64,000 nucleotides of DNA from Roseovarius nanhaiticus. Its GTDB lineage: Bacteria > Pseudomonadota > Alphaproteobacteria > Rhodobacterales > Rhodobacteraceae. This document shows, in pieces, positions 25,916 through 33,794 of the stretch. A model generated the notes under the pieces. That model made no database searches. It saw only the letters and a program-made list of their open reading frames with translations, and was not told the DNA's origin. The translations under genes were made by a program, and so were the position numbers. The stretch covers positions 248,001-312,000 of the forward strand of contig NZ_FTNV01000001.1 in the NCBI RefSeq assembly GCF_900156535.1, written 5' to 3'. The number at the start of each line of letters is the position of its first letter. Position 1 is the stretch's first letter.

Positions 25916-27199
25916 GTGTCGCATATTACGCCCCTCTCGGCTCAGCCAGAATTATCCGATGACAAACGGACCATTGGCCGCGTTCTTGTTGTTGATGACA
26001 GCCGGCTTCAGCGCCGCATCCTTTCTGCGTCTCTGAAAAAATGGGGTTTTACGGTGATGGAGGCCGAGTCAGGCCATCAAGCGTTGGAAATTTGCCGCGA
26101 CATGCCGCCTGACCTGGTGCTCAGCGATTGGATGATGCCGGGAATGTCCGGGCTCGAATTCTGCGACGCGTTTCGGCAAATGACCCGTGAGAACTACGGG
26201 TATTTCATCCTGCTTACGTCCAAGTCTGACAAGGCCGAGATCGCCCATGGTCTGGATGCGGGCGCCGATGATTTTCTGACGAAACCAGTCGATCCGGGCG
26301 AGTTGCGCGCCCGCATCGCCGCTGGCGCCCGTATTCTGCAGATGGAGCGGGAGCTGACGGAGAAAAACCGACTGGTAAATTCCACGCTGAACCAGCTGCG
26401 CGCGCTTTATGCATCGCTTGATGCCGATCTGATGGAGGCCAAGAAGCTTCAGCAATCCTTGGTCAGTGACCGTCACCGCGACTTTGGAAGGGCCGAGGTG
26501 TCGATGCTTTTGCGCTCCTCGGGCCATGTGGGCGGCGACCTGGTGGGTATGTTCCAGATCAGCGAAACGCGCATTGGGCTCTACGGACTTGACGTGTCAG
26601 GCCATGGCGTCAGTTCGGCGCTCATGACGGCGCGGCTGGCTGGCTACCTCTCGGGCGCAGCGCCCGAGCAGAATGTCGCGCTCTACCGCTGTGATGATGG
26701 CAGCTATGCGATGCGCCCTCCTGCTGAAACGATTGCTGCGCTCAATGATCTTTTTCTAAGCGAACTTGACACCGAGCATTACTTCACGCTCCTGCTGGCC
26801 GACGTGGATCTCGCGTCGGGCCGTGTCGTCATGGCGCAGGCAGGGCATCCCTACCCGGCGGTCCAGCGCGCCAATGGCCGGGTCGAGATGCTGGGCGCGG
26901 GTGGATTGCCTGTCGGTCTTATTCCGGGTGCGGAATATCAAGAGTTCGAGGTGATGCTGCGGCCGGGTGACCGCCTGATGATCCACTCGGATGGGGTGAC
27001 CGAATGCGCTGGCAAGGACGGCCGTCTTCTGGATGACGAGGGGCTTGCCGATCTGCTGTCCGAGTTGCGCGCCACGCCGGCGCTTGCCTGTCTCGAGGCG
27101 CTGGTCTGGAAGCTCGCGGAATTCGCCGGCACGGATACCTTCGCCGACGATGTCTCGGCCATCTTGCTGGAAATCAAGCCGAGCGTGCCCAGCGATTGA
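25916..27199 (+). CDS. Response regulator fused to PP2C/SpoIIE-type phosphatase
   Basis: A 427-residue protein: a receiver domain (residues 20-140), a coiled-coil linker (about 140-185, MERELTEKNRLVNSTLNQLR) and a PPM/SpoIIE-type serine phosphatase (about 195-425). The receiver has VLVVDDSRLQRR, phospho-acceptor Asp71 in VLSDWMMPGMSG, Thr-Ser in ILLTSKSD and Lys in DDFLTKPVDPGE. The phosphatase has GHVGGDLVGMF and YGLDVSGHGVSSALM with metal Asp residues, and GDRLMIHSDGVTE. RsbU/RsbY-type proteins of this design dephosphorylate an anti-sigma-factor antagonist. The start is GTG at 25916 with GGAG upstream. RbaY of Rhodobacter capsulatus has the same layout, so a partner-switch role is plausible but inferred; no anti-sigma gene is adjacent. 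It overlaps the convergent Nudix gene by 26 bases. Confidence 0.88.
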   Translation: MSHITPLSAQPELSDDKRTIGRVLVVDDSRLQRRILSASLKKWGFTVMEAESGHQALEICRDMPPDLVLSDWMMPGMSGLEFCDAFRQMTRENYGYFILLTSKSDKAEIAHGLDAGADDFLTKPVDPGELRARIAAGARILQMERELTEKNRLVNSTLNQLRALYASLDADLMEAKKLQQSLVSDRHRDFGRAEVSMLLRSSGHVGGDLVGMFQISETRIGLYGLDVSGHGVSSALMTARLAGYLSGAAPEQNVALYRCDDGSYAMRPPAETIAALNDLFLSELDTEHYFTLLLADVDLASGRVVMAQAGHPYPAVQRANGRVEMLGAGGLPVGLIPGAEYQEFEVMLRPGDRLMIHSDGVTECAGKDGRLLDDEGLADLLSELRATPALACLEALVWKLAEFAGTDTFADDVSAILLEIKPSVPSD

Positions 27200-27617
27200 C
27201 AAACATTCGGTCGCCTTCGTTGCCCAGATCGCGCACTGCGGTGGCGACGTCGATCACGACTGGCGTGTGGCCCGGCTCGGTCGGATCGCATATCTGGCGC
27301 ACGGGCCGCGCGCTATAGACCGCACACAGCTTTTCCGCCCACATGTCGTATTCCGGCATAAAGACGAAACGCCGGAACGCCCCGATCCGCTGCGGCGCCG
27401 CGATGGACCAGCCGGTTTCCTCCATGACTTCGCGGAAAAGCGCGCGCAGCGGCGATTCGCCCGGGTCGATACCGCCACCCGGCAGCTGCAATTCCGGCTG
27501 CGGCGCGTGCTGAAGCGTGACGAGCAAGCCGCCCTCGATCGGCAGCAGCGCATAGACGCCGTGGCGCAATCTATAGGATTGACCACGCTGCGGCGGCTGC
27601 CCCACTCGTCTGATCAT
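27174..27617 (-). CDS. Nudix hydrolase
   Basis: A 147-residue Nudix hydrolase. The Nudix box is GGGIDPGESPLRALFREVMEETGW (central part 'G-x5-E-x7-R-E-x2-E-E-x-G'), around residues 46-69, complete with all metal-binding Glu residues. The N-terminus is arginine-rich (MIRRVGQPPQRGQSYRLRHG). Substrate cannot be deduced. The RHGVYALLP opening and the FVFMPEYDMWAEKLCAVY stretch are seen in the alphaproteobacterial group often annotated as ADP-ribose-type pyrophosphatases, but that is a weak hint. It converges on the REC-PP2C gene, overlapping it by 26 bases, and diverges from hslO. Confidence 0.88.
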   Translation of the reverse strand: MIRRVGQPPQRGQSYRLRHGVYALLPIEGGLLVTLQHAPQPELQLPGGGIDPGESPLRALFREVMEETGWSIAAPQRIGAFRRFVFMPEYDMWAEKLCAVYSARPVRQICDPTEPGHTPVVIDVATAVRDLGNEGDRMFVNRWARSA

Positions 27618-27699
27618 CTCGCTTGCTCCTATTGGACGTCGGGTTGCCCCTGCCTATATCTTCGCGATATGCCAACCTGCGGCACATAAGGAAACCCCC

Positions 27700-28710
27700 A
27701 TGAGCATTGGTGACAAACTTGGCTGGGACGACACAGTTCTTCCCTTCCAACTGGACAATTCGGATATTCGGGGCCGTGTTGCGCGCCTAGATGGCGTGCT
27801 TGGCGGCATTCTCAAGCAGCATGAGTATCCCCCGGTGGTCGAGGCGCTTGTGGCAGAGATGGCGCTGCTGACCGCGTTGATCGGCCAGACCATCAAGCTG
27901 CGCTGGAAGCTGTCGCTGCAGGTGCAGTCGAACGGCCCCGTTCGCATGATCGCGACCGACTATTACGGCCCCACCGAGGATGGCGAACCTGCGCGCGTCC
28001 GCGCCTATGCCAGCTATGACGCCGACCGCTTGACGGATGAAGACCCGTTCTCTCAGGTTGGCGAGGGATATTTCGCCATCATGATCGATCAGGGCAAAGG
28101 CACGACTCCATACCAAGGGATCACGCCGCTTGCGGGCGGCAGTCTGCGCGCCTGCGCAGAGGCGTATTTTGCGCAGTCCGAGCAAATTCCTACGCGCTTC
28201 TCGCTCAGCTTTGGCCGCTCGACCGAGGCGGATGGCCCCGAGCATTGGCGCGCGGGCGGCGTCATGCTTCAGCATATGCCCAAAGCATCTCCTTTCGCCC
28301 CGGCGCCCGAGGGCGGGACGGGCGATGGCGGCTTGCTACAGCCAGAGGACGTCGCACCCGATGGCCCCGAGGGCGAGAATTGGGCCCGCGCGAACATCCT
28401 GCTCGATACGGTCGACGCGCTCGAACTGATCGGACCCAGCATCGCGCCCACGGATCTGTTGCTGCGGCTCTTTCACGAGGAGGCGCCTCGCGTCTATGAT
28501 GCACAGGCCGTGCGGTTCGGCTGCACTTGCTCGGAAGAGCGCGTGCGCCAGAGCCTTTCGATCTATTCGTCCAAGGATATCGACACGATGACCACCGACG
28601 ATGGCCGCGTGACCGCCGATTGCCAATTCTGCGGTGCCCACTACGATCTGGACCCTGCGACGCTGGGCTTTGAGGCGGGCCAAGATACGGGCGACCAAGG
28701 CGACGCATGA
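27700..28710 (+). CDS. hslO: Redox-regulated chaperone Hsp33
   Basis: A 336-residue cytosolic holdase that is switched on by oxidation and zinc loss. The zinc-binding redox switch sits near the C-terminus: FGCTCSEERVRQSL (C-x-C, about residue 272-276) and DCQFCGAHYDL (C-x2-C, about 305-308). The N-terminal half includes RVARLDGVLGGILKQHEYP and VQSNGPVRMIATDYYG, typical for the group. The chain is longer than E. coli Hsp33 (292) because of an acidic insert around 205-230 (PAPEGGTGDGGLLQPEDVAP), common in alphaproteobacteria. The start ATG overlaps nothing; an AAGGAAA lies upstream. The stop overlaps the next Nudix gene (ATGA). Confidence 0.95.
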   Translation: MSIGDKLGWDDTVLPFQLDNSDIRGRVARLDGVLGGILKQHEYPPVVEALVAEMALLTALIGQTIKLRWKLSLQVQSNGPVRMIATDYYGPTEDGEPARVRAYASYDADRLTDEDPFSQVGEGYFAIMIDQGKGTTPYQGITPLAGGSLRACAEAYFAQSEQIPTRFSLSFGRSTEADGPEHWRAGGVMLQHMPKASPFAPAPEGGTGDGGLLQPEDVAPDGPEGENWARANILLDTVDALELIGPSIAPTDLLLRLFHEEAPRVYDAQAVRFGCTCSEERVRQSLSIYSSKDIDTMTTDDGRVTADCQFCGAHYDLDPATLGFEAGQDTGDQGDA

Positions 28711-29309
28711 GCGCGCCTGATCTCATCGCGCAGATCGCTGGGGCGCTGGGCCGGACGGGCGCGGCGACGTCCGATTTTGACCTGAACCCCGAAACGGTTT
28801 TGCCAGAAGGGCGCATGTTGCGACCTGCGGGCGTCCTTGTGCCTCTTCTGACCACATCGAATGGGCCGCGCATCTTGCTGACGCAACGCTCCTCTGCGCT
28901 CAAGCAGCATCCCGGCCAGATCGCGTTTCCGGGCGGAAAGCAGGATGAGGGCGATGCGGATGTGACAGCCGCCGCCTTGCGCGAGGCGCAGGAGGAAATC
29001 GGCTTGGATCCCTCGAACGTCGAGGTGCTGGGTCATCTGCCCGTTCATGAGACGGTGACCGGCTATGTCGTGACGCCCGTCATTGCCCGCGTCCGCGCGC
29101 CCTTTACCCCTATCCCTGAGGCGGGCGAGGTTGCCGAGGTGTTCGATGTGCCGTTGCCTCATCTGCTGGACCCAAAAATGTTTCAGATCGAGGGGCGGTA
29201 CTGGCGCGGCACCTTGCGGCGCTATTACGCCGTGCCTTACGGCCCCTACTATATCTGGGGCGCGACGGCGCGCATGTTGCGCGCTCTGGCGGATGTGGCG
29301 GGGCCCTGA
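28707..29309 (+). CDS. Nudix CoA pyrophosphatase (NudL type)
   Basis: A 200-residue Nudix protein of the coenzyme A pyrophosphatase group, which cuts CoA or oxidised CoA to adenosine 3',5'-bisphosphate and phosphopantetheine. The Nudix box GGKQDEGDADVTAAALREAQ-EEIGL is complete, and the preceding LLTQRSSALKQHPGQIAFPG is the UPF0035 motif that marks CoA specificity. TGYVVTPVIARVRAPFTPIP is also typical. It starts inside the hslO stop and ends with a one-base overlap with cca (TGATG), so hslO-nudL-cca-rlmD is a single coupled run. The grouping mixes stress and RNA functions with no obvious logic. Confidence 0.9.
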   Translation: MSAPDLIAQIAGALGRTGAATSDFDLNPETVLPEGRMLRPAGVLVPLLTTSNGPRILLTQRSSALKQHPGQIAFPGGKQDEGDADVTAAALREAQEEIGLDPSNVEVLGHLPVHETVTGYVVTPVIARVRAPFTPIPEAGEVAEVFDVPLPHLLDPKMFQIEGRYWRGTLRRYYAVPYGPYYIWGATARMLRALADVAGP

Positions 29310-30466
29310 TGCGAATCGAAGAGGCATGGCTGACAGAGGCGCCACTCGTCACGATCTTCGATGCTTTCGAGGCGGCGGGCCACCGCGTCTATCTGGTCGG
29401 CGGCGCCGTGCGCAATGCGCTCCTGGGCGAGCCGGTGGGTGATCTGGACCTCGCGACGGATGCGGTGCCCGAGCAGATGATGCAGTTGGCTGAGGCTGCC
29501 GGCATAAAGGCTATCCCAACGGGTATCGGCCACGGGACCGTGACCCTGGTGCTGCAAGGAACGCCGTTCGAAATCACGACATTCCGCCAGGATGTCGAGA
29601 CGGATGGGCGCCATGCAACCGTCGATTTTACGGATGATATCACACGGGATGCGCGCCGCCGAGATTTCACGATGAACGCGCTCTATGTCGGCGCCGATGG
29701 TACAGTGATTGACCCTCTTGGCGGGCTGCCCGATGTGATGGCGCGGCGGGTGAGGTTCATCGAGGATGCGGGAACGCGCATTCGCGAAGATTATCTGCGC
29801 ATCCTGCGATTCTTTCGTTTTCACGCGCAATATGGCGGCGCGCGGGGCATGGATTCCGATGGGCTCGCCGCCGTGGCGGACAATCTTGATGGTCTTGATG
29901 GCCTTGCGCGCGAACGGGTTGGCTCGGAAGTATTGCGCCTTCTGGCGGCACCCGATCCGGCGCCTGCTGTTGCCGCGATGGACAGGGTCGGTGTTCTGAC
30001 CCGTCTGTTGCCCGGGGCCGACAGCCGTGCGCTGGCGCCGCTGATCCATCTTGAGGCGGAGGCCGGCTCCATCGGGCCGGACTCTGTGCGCCGGCTTGCT
30101 GCGCTGGGCGGCGAGGATGCGCAAGGCCATCTGCGTCTCAGCAATGCGGACTCCGCGCGGCTGGACGTCCTCAAGGGCGGGCTTGGCGATATGACGTCGC
30201 CTGAAGTGCTGGGCTACCTGAACGGGGCGGAAGCCGCGCGCGATATCCTTCTGCTGCGTGCCGCGATATTCGAGCAGCCGCTTGACCCTGGCGCTTTGGC
30301 CGCCGCCAATCATGGCGCGCGTCAGCGTTTTCCCATCGTCGCCGCAGATCTGATGCCCGCCTACCAGGGTGCTGCACTGGGCGCGCGGCTGCGCGCACTT
30401 GAAGCACGTTGGATCGCATCTCGTTTCACGCTGGGCCGTGACGATCTACTGGAGGAAAGTGCATGA
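29309..30466 (+). CDS. cca: CCA-adding tRNA nucleotidyltransferase / poly(A) polymerase family
   Basis: A 385-residue class II nucleotidyltransferase that adds or repairs the 3' CCA of tRNA. The NTP-transferase core is LVGGAVRNALLGEPVGDLDLATD (GG-x-VRD-type motif and DxD, residues 31-53, shown in part), then TGIGHGTVTLVLQGTPFEITTFR and the flexible loop RRRDFTMNALY near 118. RFIEDAGTRIREDYLRILRFFRFHA is the neck-domain block that recognises the base (cut here at 'ED-x-LRILR-x-x-RF'). The C-terminal body domain is short, as in alphaproteobacteria. Poly(A) polymerase activity cannot be excluded, but no other CCA enzyme is in view. Overlaps with its neighbours indicate an operon. Confidence 0.92.
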   Translation: MRIEEAWLTEAPLVTIFDAFEAAGHRVYLVGGAVRNALLGEPVGDLDLATDAVPEQMMQLAEAAGIKAIPTGIGHGTVTLVLQGTPFEITTFRQDVETDGRHATVDFTDDITRDARRRDFTMNALYVGADGTVIDPLGGLPDVMARRVRFIEDAGTRIREDYLRILRFFRFHAQYGGARGMDSDGLAAVADNLDGLDGLARERVGSEVLRLLAAPDPAPAVAAMDRVGVLTRLLPGADSRALAPLIHLEAEAGSIGPDSVRRLAALGGEDAQGHLRLSNADSARLDVLKGGLGDMTSPEVLGYLNGAEAARDILLLRAAIFEQPLDPGALAAANHGARQRFPIVAADLMPAYQGAALGARLRALEARWIASRFTLGRDDLLEESA

Positions 30467-31677
30467 GCCATCTGATCGAAAGACTGGGCCATCAGGGCGA
30501 CGGTATCGCCGCAGGGCCGGTCTTTGCCCCCATGACCTTGCCGGGTGAGCGGGTGACGGGCGTGCTCGATGGCCAGCGACTGACCGACATCCGGATCGAA
30601 ACGCCCAGCGACCGCCGGGTCGCCCCGCCGTGCCGTCATTTCAAGGCCTGCGGTGGATGCCAGTTGCAGCATGCGGATGATGCCTTCGTTGCGCAATTCA
30701 AGGAAGACGTAGTGCGAACGGCCTTGGCCGCGCATGGCGTTGATACCGTATTTTTGCCCATAGCGACCTCGCCGGCACAAGCCCGGCGGCGCGCGACCCT
30801 GTCGGCGCGGCGCACCAAAAAGGCGGCAATGGCGGGCTTTCATGGCCGTGCATCGGATGTGATCATCGAAATACCCGATTGCCGTCTGCTTCATCCGGAT
30901 CTGATGCGCGCCATTCCGGTAGCCGAGGCGCTGGCGCAGCATGCCGGCACGCGCAAGGGCACCCTCGATGTTGCAGTGTGCCTGTCGCAGGGCGGGCTGG
31001 ACGTGAACGTGACGGGCGGTAAGGATCTGGATGGGCCGCTGCGCGCCTTGCTGGCCCAGATGGCCGAGACGCTGGACCTTGCGCGGCTGGCCTGGGAGGG
31101 CGAGGTGATCGCGATGCGCCAGGCTCCGCTCCAACGCTTTGGTGCGGCGCTGGTGACGCCCCCGCCCGGCGCCTTTTTGCAAGCCACATCCGAGGGCGAG
31201 ACCGCATTGCTGGCCGATGTGCAGGACGCGCTGAAAGGTGCGACGCGGATCGTTGACCTGTTTGCCGGATGCGGAACATTCGCCCTGCCGCTTTGCGCCG
31301 CCGCGCGGGTGCACGCGGTCGAAGGTGATGCGGCAATGACCGAGGCGATGGATGCAGGCTGGCGGAAGGCCGAAGGGCTCAAGCAGCTGAGCGTAGAGGC
31401 GCGCGACCTTTTCCGCCGGCCGCTTTTGCCGGATGAGCTTTCAAAATTCGATGGCGCCGTGATTGACCCACCTCGCGCTGGTGCCGAGGCGCAGATGGCG
31501 CAGCTCATTGCGGCACGCGTGCCGCGGATTGCCTATGTGTCATGCAACGCCGTGACTTTCGCGCGGAACGCTGCGGCGGCGATCACTGCTGGCTACCGCC
31601 TTGAGGCCGTGCGGGTGGTCGACCAGTTTCGCTGGTCCAGCCATGTCGAACTGGTGGCCCGTCTGACACTGATTTGA
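30463..31677 (+). CDS. TrmA/RlmD-family RNA 5-methyluridine methyltransferase
   Basis: A 404-residue SAM-dependent RNA uracil-C5 methyltransferase. The iron-sulfur cysteines are seen in PPCRHFKACGGCQLQHAD (C-x5-C-x2-C, residues about 49-66), with a fourth Cys in IPDCRLLHPD near 140. The SAM site is RIVDLFAGCGTFALPL around 262. VIDPPRAGAEAQ and IAYVSCNAVTFARNA contain the catalytic Cys of the family. The N-terminal TRAM domain is short (HLIERLGHQGDGIAAGP). This is the single RlmCD/RumA-like enzyme usual in Rhodobacterales; whether it methylates U1939 or U747 of 23S rRNA cannot be told. It overlaps cca by four bases. Confidence 0.9.
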   Translation: MSHLIERLGHQGDGIAAGPVFAPMTLPGERVTGVLDGQRLTDIRIETPSDRRVAPPCRHFKACGGCQLQHADDAFVAQFKEDVVRTALAAHGVDTVFLPIATSPAQARRRATLSARRTKKAAMAGFHGRASDVIIEIPDCRLLHPDLMRAIPVAEALAQHAGTRKGTLDVAVCLSQGGLDVNVTGGKDLDGPLRALLAQMAETLDLARLAWEGEVIAMRQAPLQRFGAALVTPPPGAFLQATSEGETALLADVQDALKGATRIVDLFAGCGTFALPLCAAARVHAVEGDAAMTEAMDAGWRKAEGLKQLSVEARDLFRRPLLPDELSKFDGAVIDPPRAGAEAQMAQLIAARVPRIAYVSCNAVTFARNAAAAITAGYRLEAVRVVDQFRWSSHVELVARLTLI

Positions 31678-31712
31678 TGGTCTGCGGCGGTTTTTCCCCT
31701 ATCTCGGCACCC

Positions 31713-31748
31713 CGGTTTTAGCGTATCTTGCCTAAAAAAATAAAACCG
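31713..31748 (+). other. Inverted repeat in the leader of the L,D-transpeptidase gene
   Basis: CGGTTTTA (31713-31720) and TAAAACCG (31741-31748) form a perfect 8-bp stem with a 20-base loop that contains an A7 run. Its 3' arm abuts the GAGGTGAG ribosome binding site of the next gene, so it may act as a translation switch or as an operator. Confidence 0.45.
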
Positions 31749-31758
31749 AGGTGAGCAC

Positions 31759-32256
31759 GTGAAAATTATCAAGTTTCTGGCCGTTACGCTAATGGTCCTT
31801 GGCCTTGCGGCCTGCGGATCCAAATTCAAGACGTATAACGGCCCCGAGGTCACGCATGTCGTGGTCAAGAAAACCGAGCGCAAGATGTATCTGCTGCATC
31901 ATGACCGGGTGCTGGAATCCTATGATTTCGACTTGGGCTTCGCACCCCGCGGCCATAAATACGAGGAAGGCGACGGGCGTACGCCCGAAGGCACTTATCT
32001 GATCGACCGACGCAACCCGAATAGCAAGTTTCACCTGTCGATCGGTATTTCCTATCCCAACGCTCTGGACCGGATGCAGGCGCGCGAGCGTGGCAAAAGT
32101 CCTGGAGGCGACATTTTCATTCACGGTCTTCCGAACGGGTTCAAAGGCCGCAAAGGTCCGGACTGGACGGCAGGTTGCATCGCCCTGACCAACAAGGAGA
32201 TCGAATGGGTCTATGCGATGGTCAAGGACGGAACGCCGATCACGCTCTATCCGTGA
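31759..32256 (+). CDS. L,D-transpeptidase lipoprotein (YkuD domain)
   Basis: A 165-residue L,D-transpeptidase-fold protein. The N-terminus is a lipoprotein signal: FLAVTLMVLGLAACGS with the lipobox L-A-A-C, cut before Cys20. The YkuD catalytic motif is IHGLPNGFKG-RKGPDWTAGCIAL, with the His and the catalytic Cys in 'AGCIAL' near residue 138-150. VKKTERKMYLLHHDRVLESY is the usual first strand pair. The family either crosslinks peptidoglycan 3-3 or attaches proteins. The start codon is GTG at 31759, preceded by GAGGTGAG; a hairpin abuts this site. A second YkuD protein lies at 33057. A terminator follows at 32304. Confidence 0.9.
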   Translation: MKIIKFLAVTLMVLGLAACGSKFKTYNGPEVTHVVVKKTERKMYLLHHDRVLESYDFDLGFAPRGHKYEEGDGRTPEGTYLIDRRNPNSKFHLSIGISYPNALDRMQARERGKSPGGDIFIHGLPNGFKGRKGPDWTAGCIALTNKEIEWVYAMVKDGTPITLYP

Positions 32257-32303
32257 GGGCAGGGCGTCAGATACGCCGTTTTTGAGTATTTGGAGAACAA
32301 TGA

Positions 32304-32340
32304 AAGCGCCGGAGCGGGATGACCGCACCGGCGCTTATTT
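32304..32340 (+). terminator. Terminator between ldt and CAP-protein genes, probably bidirectional
   Basis: AAGCGCCGG-(15 bases)-CCGGCGCTTATTT, 9-bp perfect stem, lying 48 bases after the L,D-transpeptidase stop and 26 bases after the CAP-protein stop on the other strand. T-rich on the plus side; the minus side reads CTTTCATT, a weaker tract. Confidence 0.75.
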
Positions 32341-32365
32341 GTCTCTGGTCGGTGGCTAGGTGTGC

Positions 32366-32884
32366 CTAGCTGCCCATCACCAAGGTCCACCAGATCTTGC
32401 CATTGCTTTCCTGAAGCCAGGAAAAACCCATCTGCCTTGCCTTGGGTGACAGGACGACGTTGCGCGTGCCCGGCTCTTCCATCCACGCCGCCAAGGTCTC
32501 GAGTTCGGTCTCGTAGGTTTCCGAGATCGCTTCGCCTACAAGACCGCCAGTGTAGCCAACGCGCTCGATCCGGTCGATCGGAGAAGAGCCGTCAGAGCCG
32601 AAATGCCAGGGACGGTTCTGCACTGACATATCGCGCGCATGGGTTGCGGCGGCAGCGTTCAGTTGCGCGTTCAATTCAACGGGCTGGCGGCCGGCGGCGC
32701 TGCGCAGCGCATTGACCGAATCGAGCATGCGAAACTGTATCGCCGAGGAGTCGCCCGCGCGGATCCGATAGACCTTCGGCAGCGGCCGGCCATCTGCGCC
32801 GATCTGCGGCGCAGGAGGCGGCGGCGGCGCGCAGGCACTGAGGGCAAGCATGGCGGAGACGATGAGGATCAGGATGCGCGACAT
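32366..32884 (-). CDS. CAP/SCP-domain lipoprotein
   Basis: A 172-residue secreted protein of the CAP (SCP/PR-1) superfamily. The signal peptide ILILIVSAMLALSACAPPPPP has a lipobox L-S-A-C, so it should be lipid-anchored with Cys18 first. The CAP domain (residues 50-170) has the expected opening helix LDSVNALRSAAGRQPVELN, the His in AAAATHARDMSVQNRPWHFG, and VGEAISETYETELETLAAWM. LGFSWLQESNGKIWWTLVMG-like sequence closes it. Bacterial CAP proteins have no agreed function. The position between two L,D-transpeptidase genes suggests an envelope role. It diverges from the second transpeptidase gene and converges on the first. Confidence 0.85.
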   Translation of the reverse strand: MSRILILIVSAMLALSACAPPPPPAPQIGADGRPLPKVYRIRAGDSSAIQFRMLDSVNALRSAAGRQPVELNAQLNAAAATHARDMSVQNRPWHFGSDGSSPIDRIERVGYTGGLVGEAISETYETELETLAAWMEEPGTRNVVLSPKARQMGFSWLQESNGKIWWTLVMGS

Positions 32885-33056
32885 GGGATGAGACCGTCCA
32901 TTATTATTGTTTCCTCAATCCCTACAGGGCCGAGCGTGGCGTTTCAAACCCACATGATCGGAACTTTGCCAACCTGCCTTGTTTGAATTGCGACTGCGAC
33001 TTTCGCGCCATATGCTTTTCCGCATCGCGTTCAGACCGTCCGCCGGAGTGCAAAAC

Positions 33057-33650
33057 ATGACCAGAATACCCTTCAAGCCATTGAGCAGGCGTAACTTCAT
33101 TGCCGGGGCCGCGGCCGCCATTGGCGCCCCCGCGCTGGCACAAAGCACCGGCACGATCGAGATGGAGAGCGACATCACGTCGTCGGTCCGTCGCAACATC
33201 TCGAGCTTTCGGTCGATGACATGGCAACCTTATTTCAAGTCGCTGCGCAATGGCGCGGTCCTTGTCGACATCGATTCGCGTGCCTTGCATTTCTGGAGCG
33301 AGGATGGCCGCACCTACAAACTATACCCGTCGTCCATCCCATTGTCGGAAGAGTTGACCCGGCGTGGTCGCACAAGCGTGACGCGTAAGGTCGATGGCCC
33401 CAGTTGGTCACCGACGCCCAATATGCTGAGACGGAATCCGGAATGGCCGGCCTTCGTGCCGCCTGGGCCGGACAATCCCTTGGGCACACATGCGCTGTAT
33501 CTGGGGTGGAAGTATTACCGTATCCACGGCACGCACGACACGCGCAAGATCGGGCGTAAATCGTCGAATGGCTGCATCGGACTTTATAACGAGCACATCG
33601 CCGAGCTTTTCAGTTTGACCAAAGTGGGCACCCAAGTGTTGCTTATTTGA
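33057..33650 (+). CDS. L,D-transpeptidase (YkuD domain), Tat-type signal
   Basis: A 197-residue L,D-transpeptidase. The N-terminus FKPLSRRNFIAGAAAAIGAPALA carries a twin-arginine pattern S-R-R-N-F-I and a hydrophobic core, so export by Tat is likely. The catalytic motif is complete: IHGTHDTRKIGRKSSNGCIG, with His near residue 155 and Cys near 172. Upstream VLVDIDSRALHFWSEDGRTY is the first strand pair typical of the family. It ends in a short TKVGTQVLLI strand. The ATG at 33057 is chosen since it puts the Arg pair near the N-terminus; the upstream frame lies in the divergent promoter with the CAP-protein gene. Paralog of the lipoprotein at 31759 but clearly different in sequence. Confidence 0.9.
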   Translation: MTRIPFKPLSRRNFIAGAAAAIGAPALAQSTGTIEMESDITSSVRRNISSFRSMTWQPYFKSLRNGAVLVDIDSRALHFWSEDGRTYKLYPSSIPLSEELTRRGRTSVTRKVDGPSWSPTPNMLRRNPEWPAFVPPGPDNPLGTHALYLGWKYYRIHGTHDTRKIGRKSSNGCIGLYNEHIAELFSLTKVGTQVLLI

Positions 33651-33686
33651 CGATATTTTGGTGCATGCTCATGGGGTTCGATGAAG

Positions 33687-33698
33687 TTGCAATTGCAA
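33687..33698. promoter_or_regulatory. 12-bp perfect palindrome upstream of the 62-residue membrane protein
   Basis: TTGCAATTGCAA is perfectly self-complementary, about 100 bases upstream of the ATG at 33795. A consensus-like TTGACA lies at 33724-33729, but I find no good -10 at the right distance. It may be an operator; the binding protein is unknown. Confidence 0.35.
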
Positions 33699-33794
33699 TC
33701 ACGGAAATTTGCTGCTTAGAGAATTGACACGAGGTAAACGTCTTGGGTGCTTGCCGTCACGATGTGTGGCGCACGCTAATTTCTGGAGGATACT

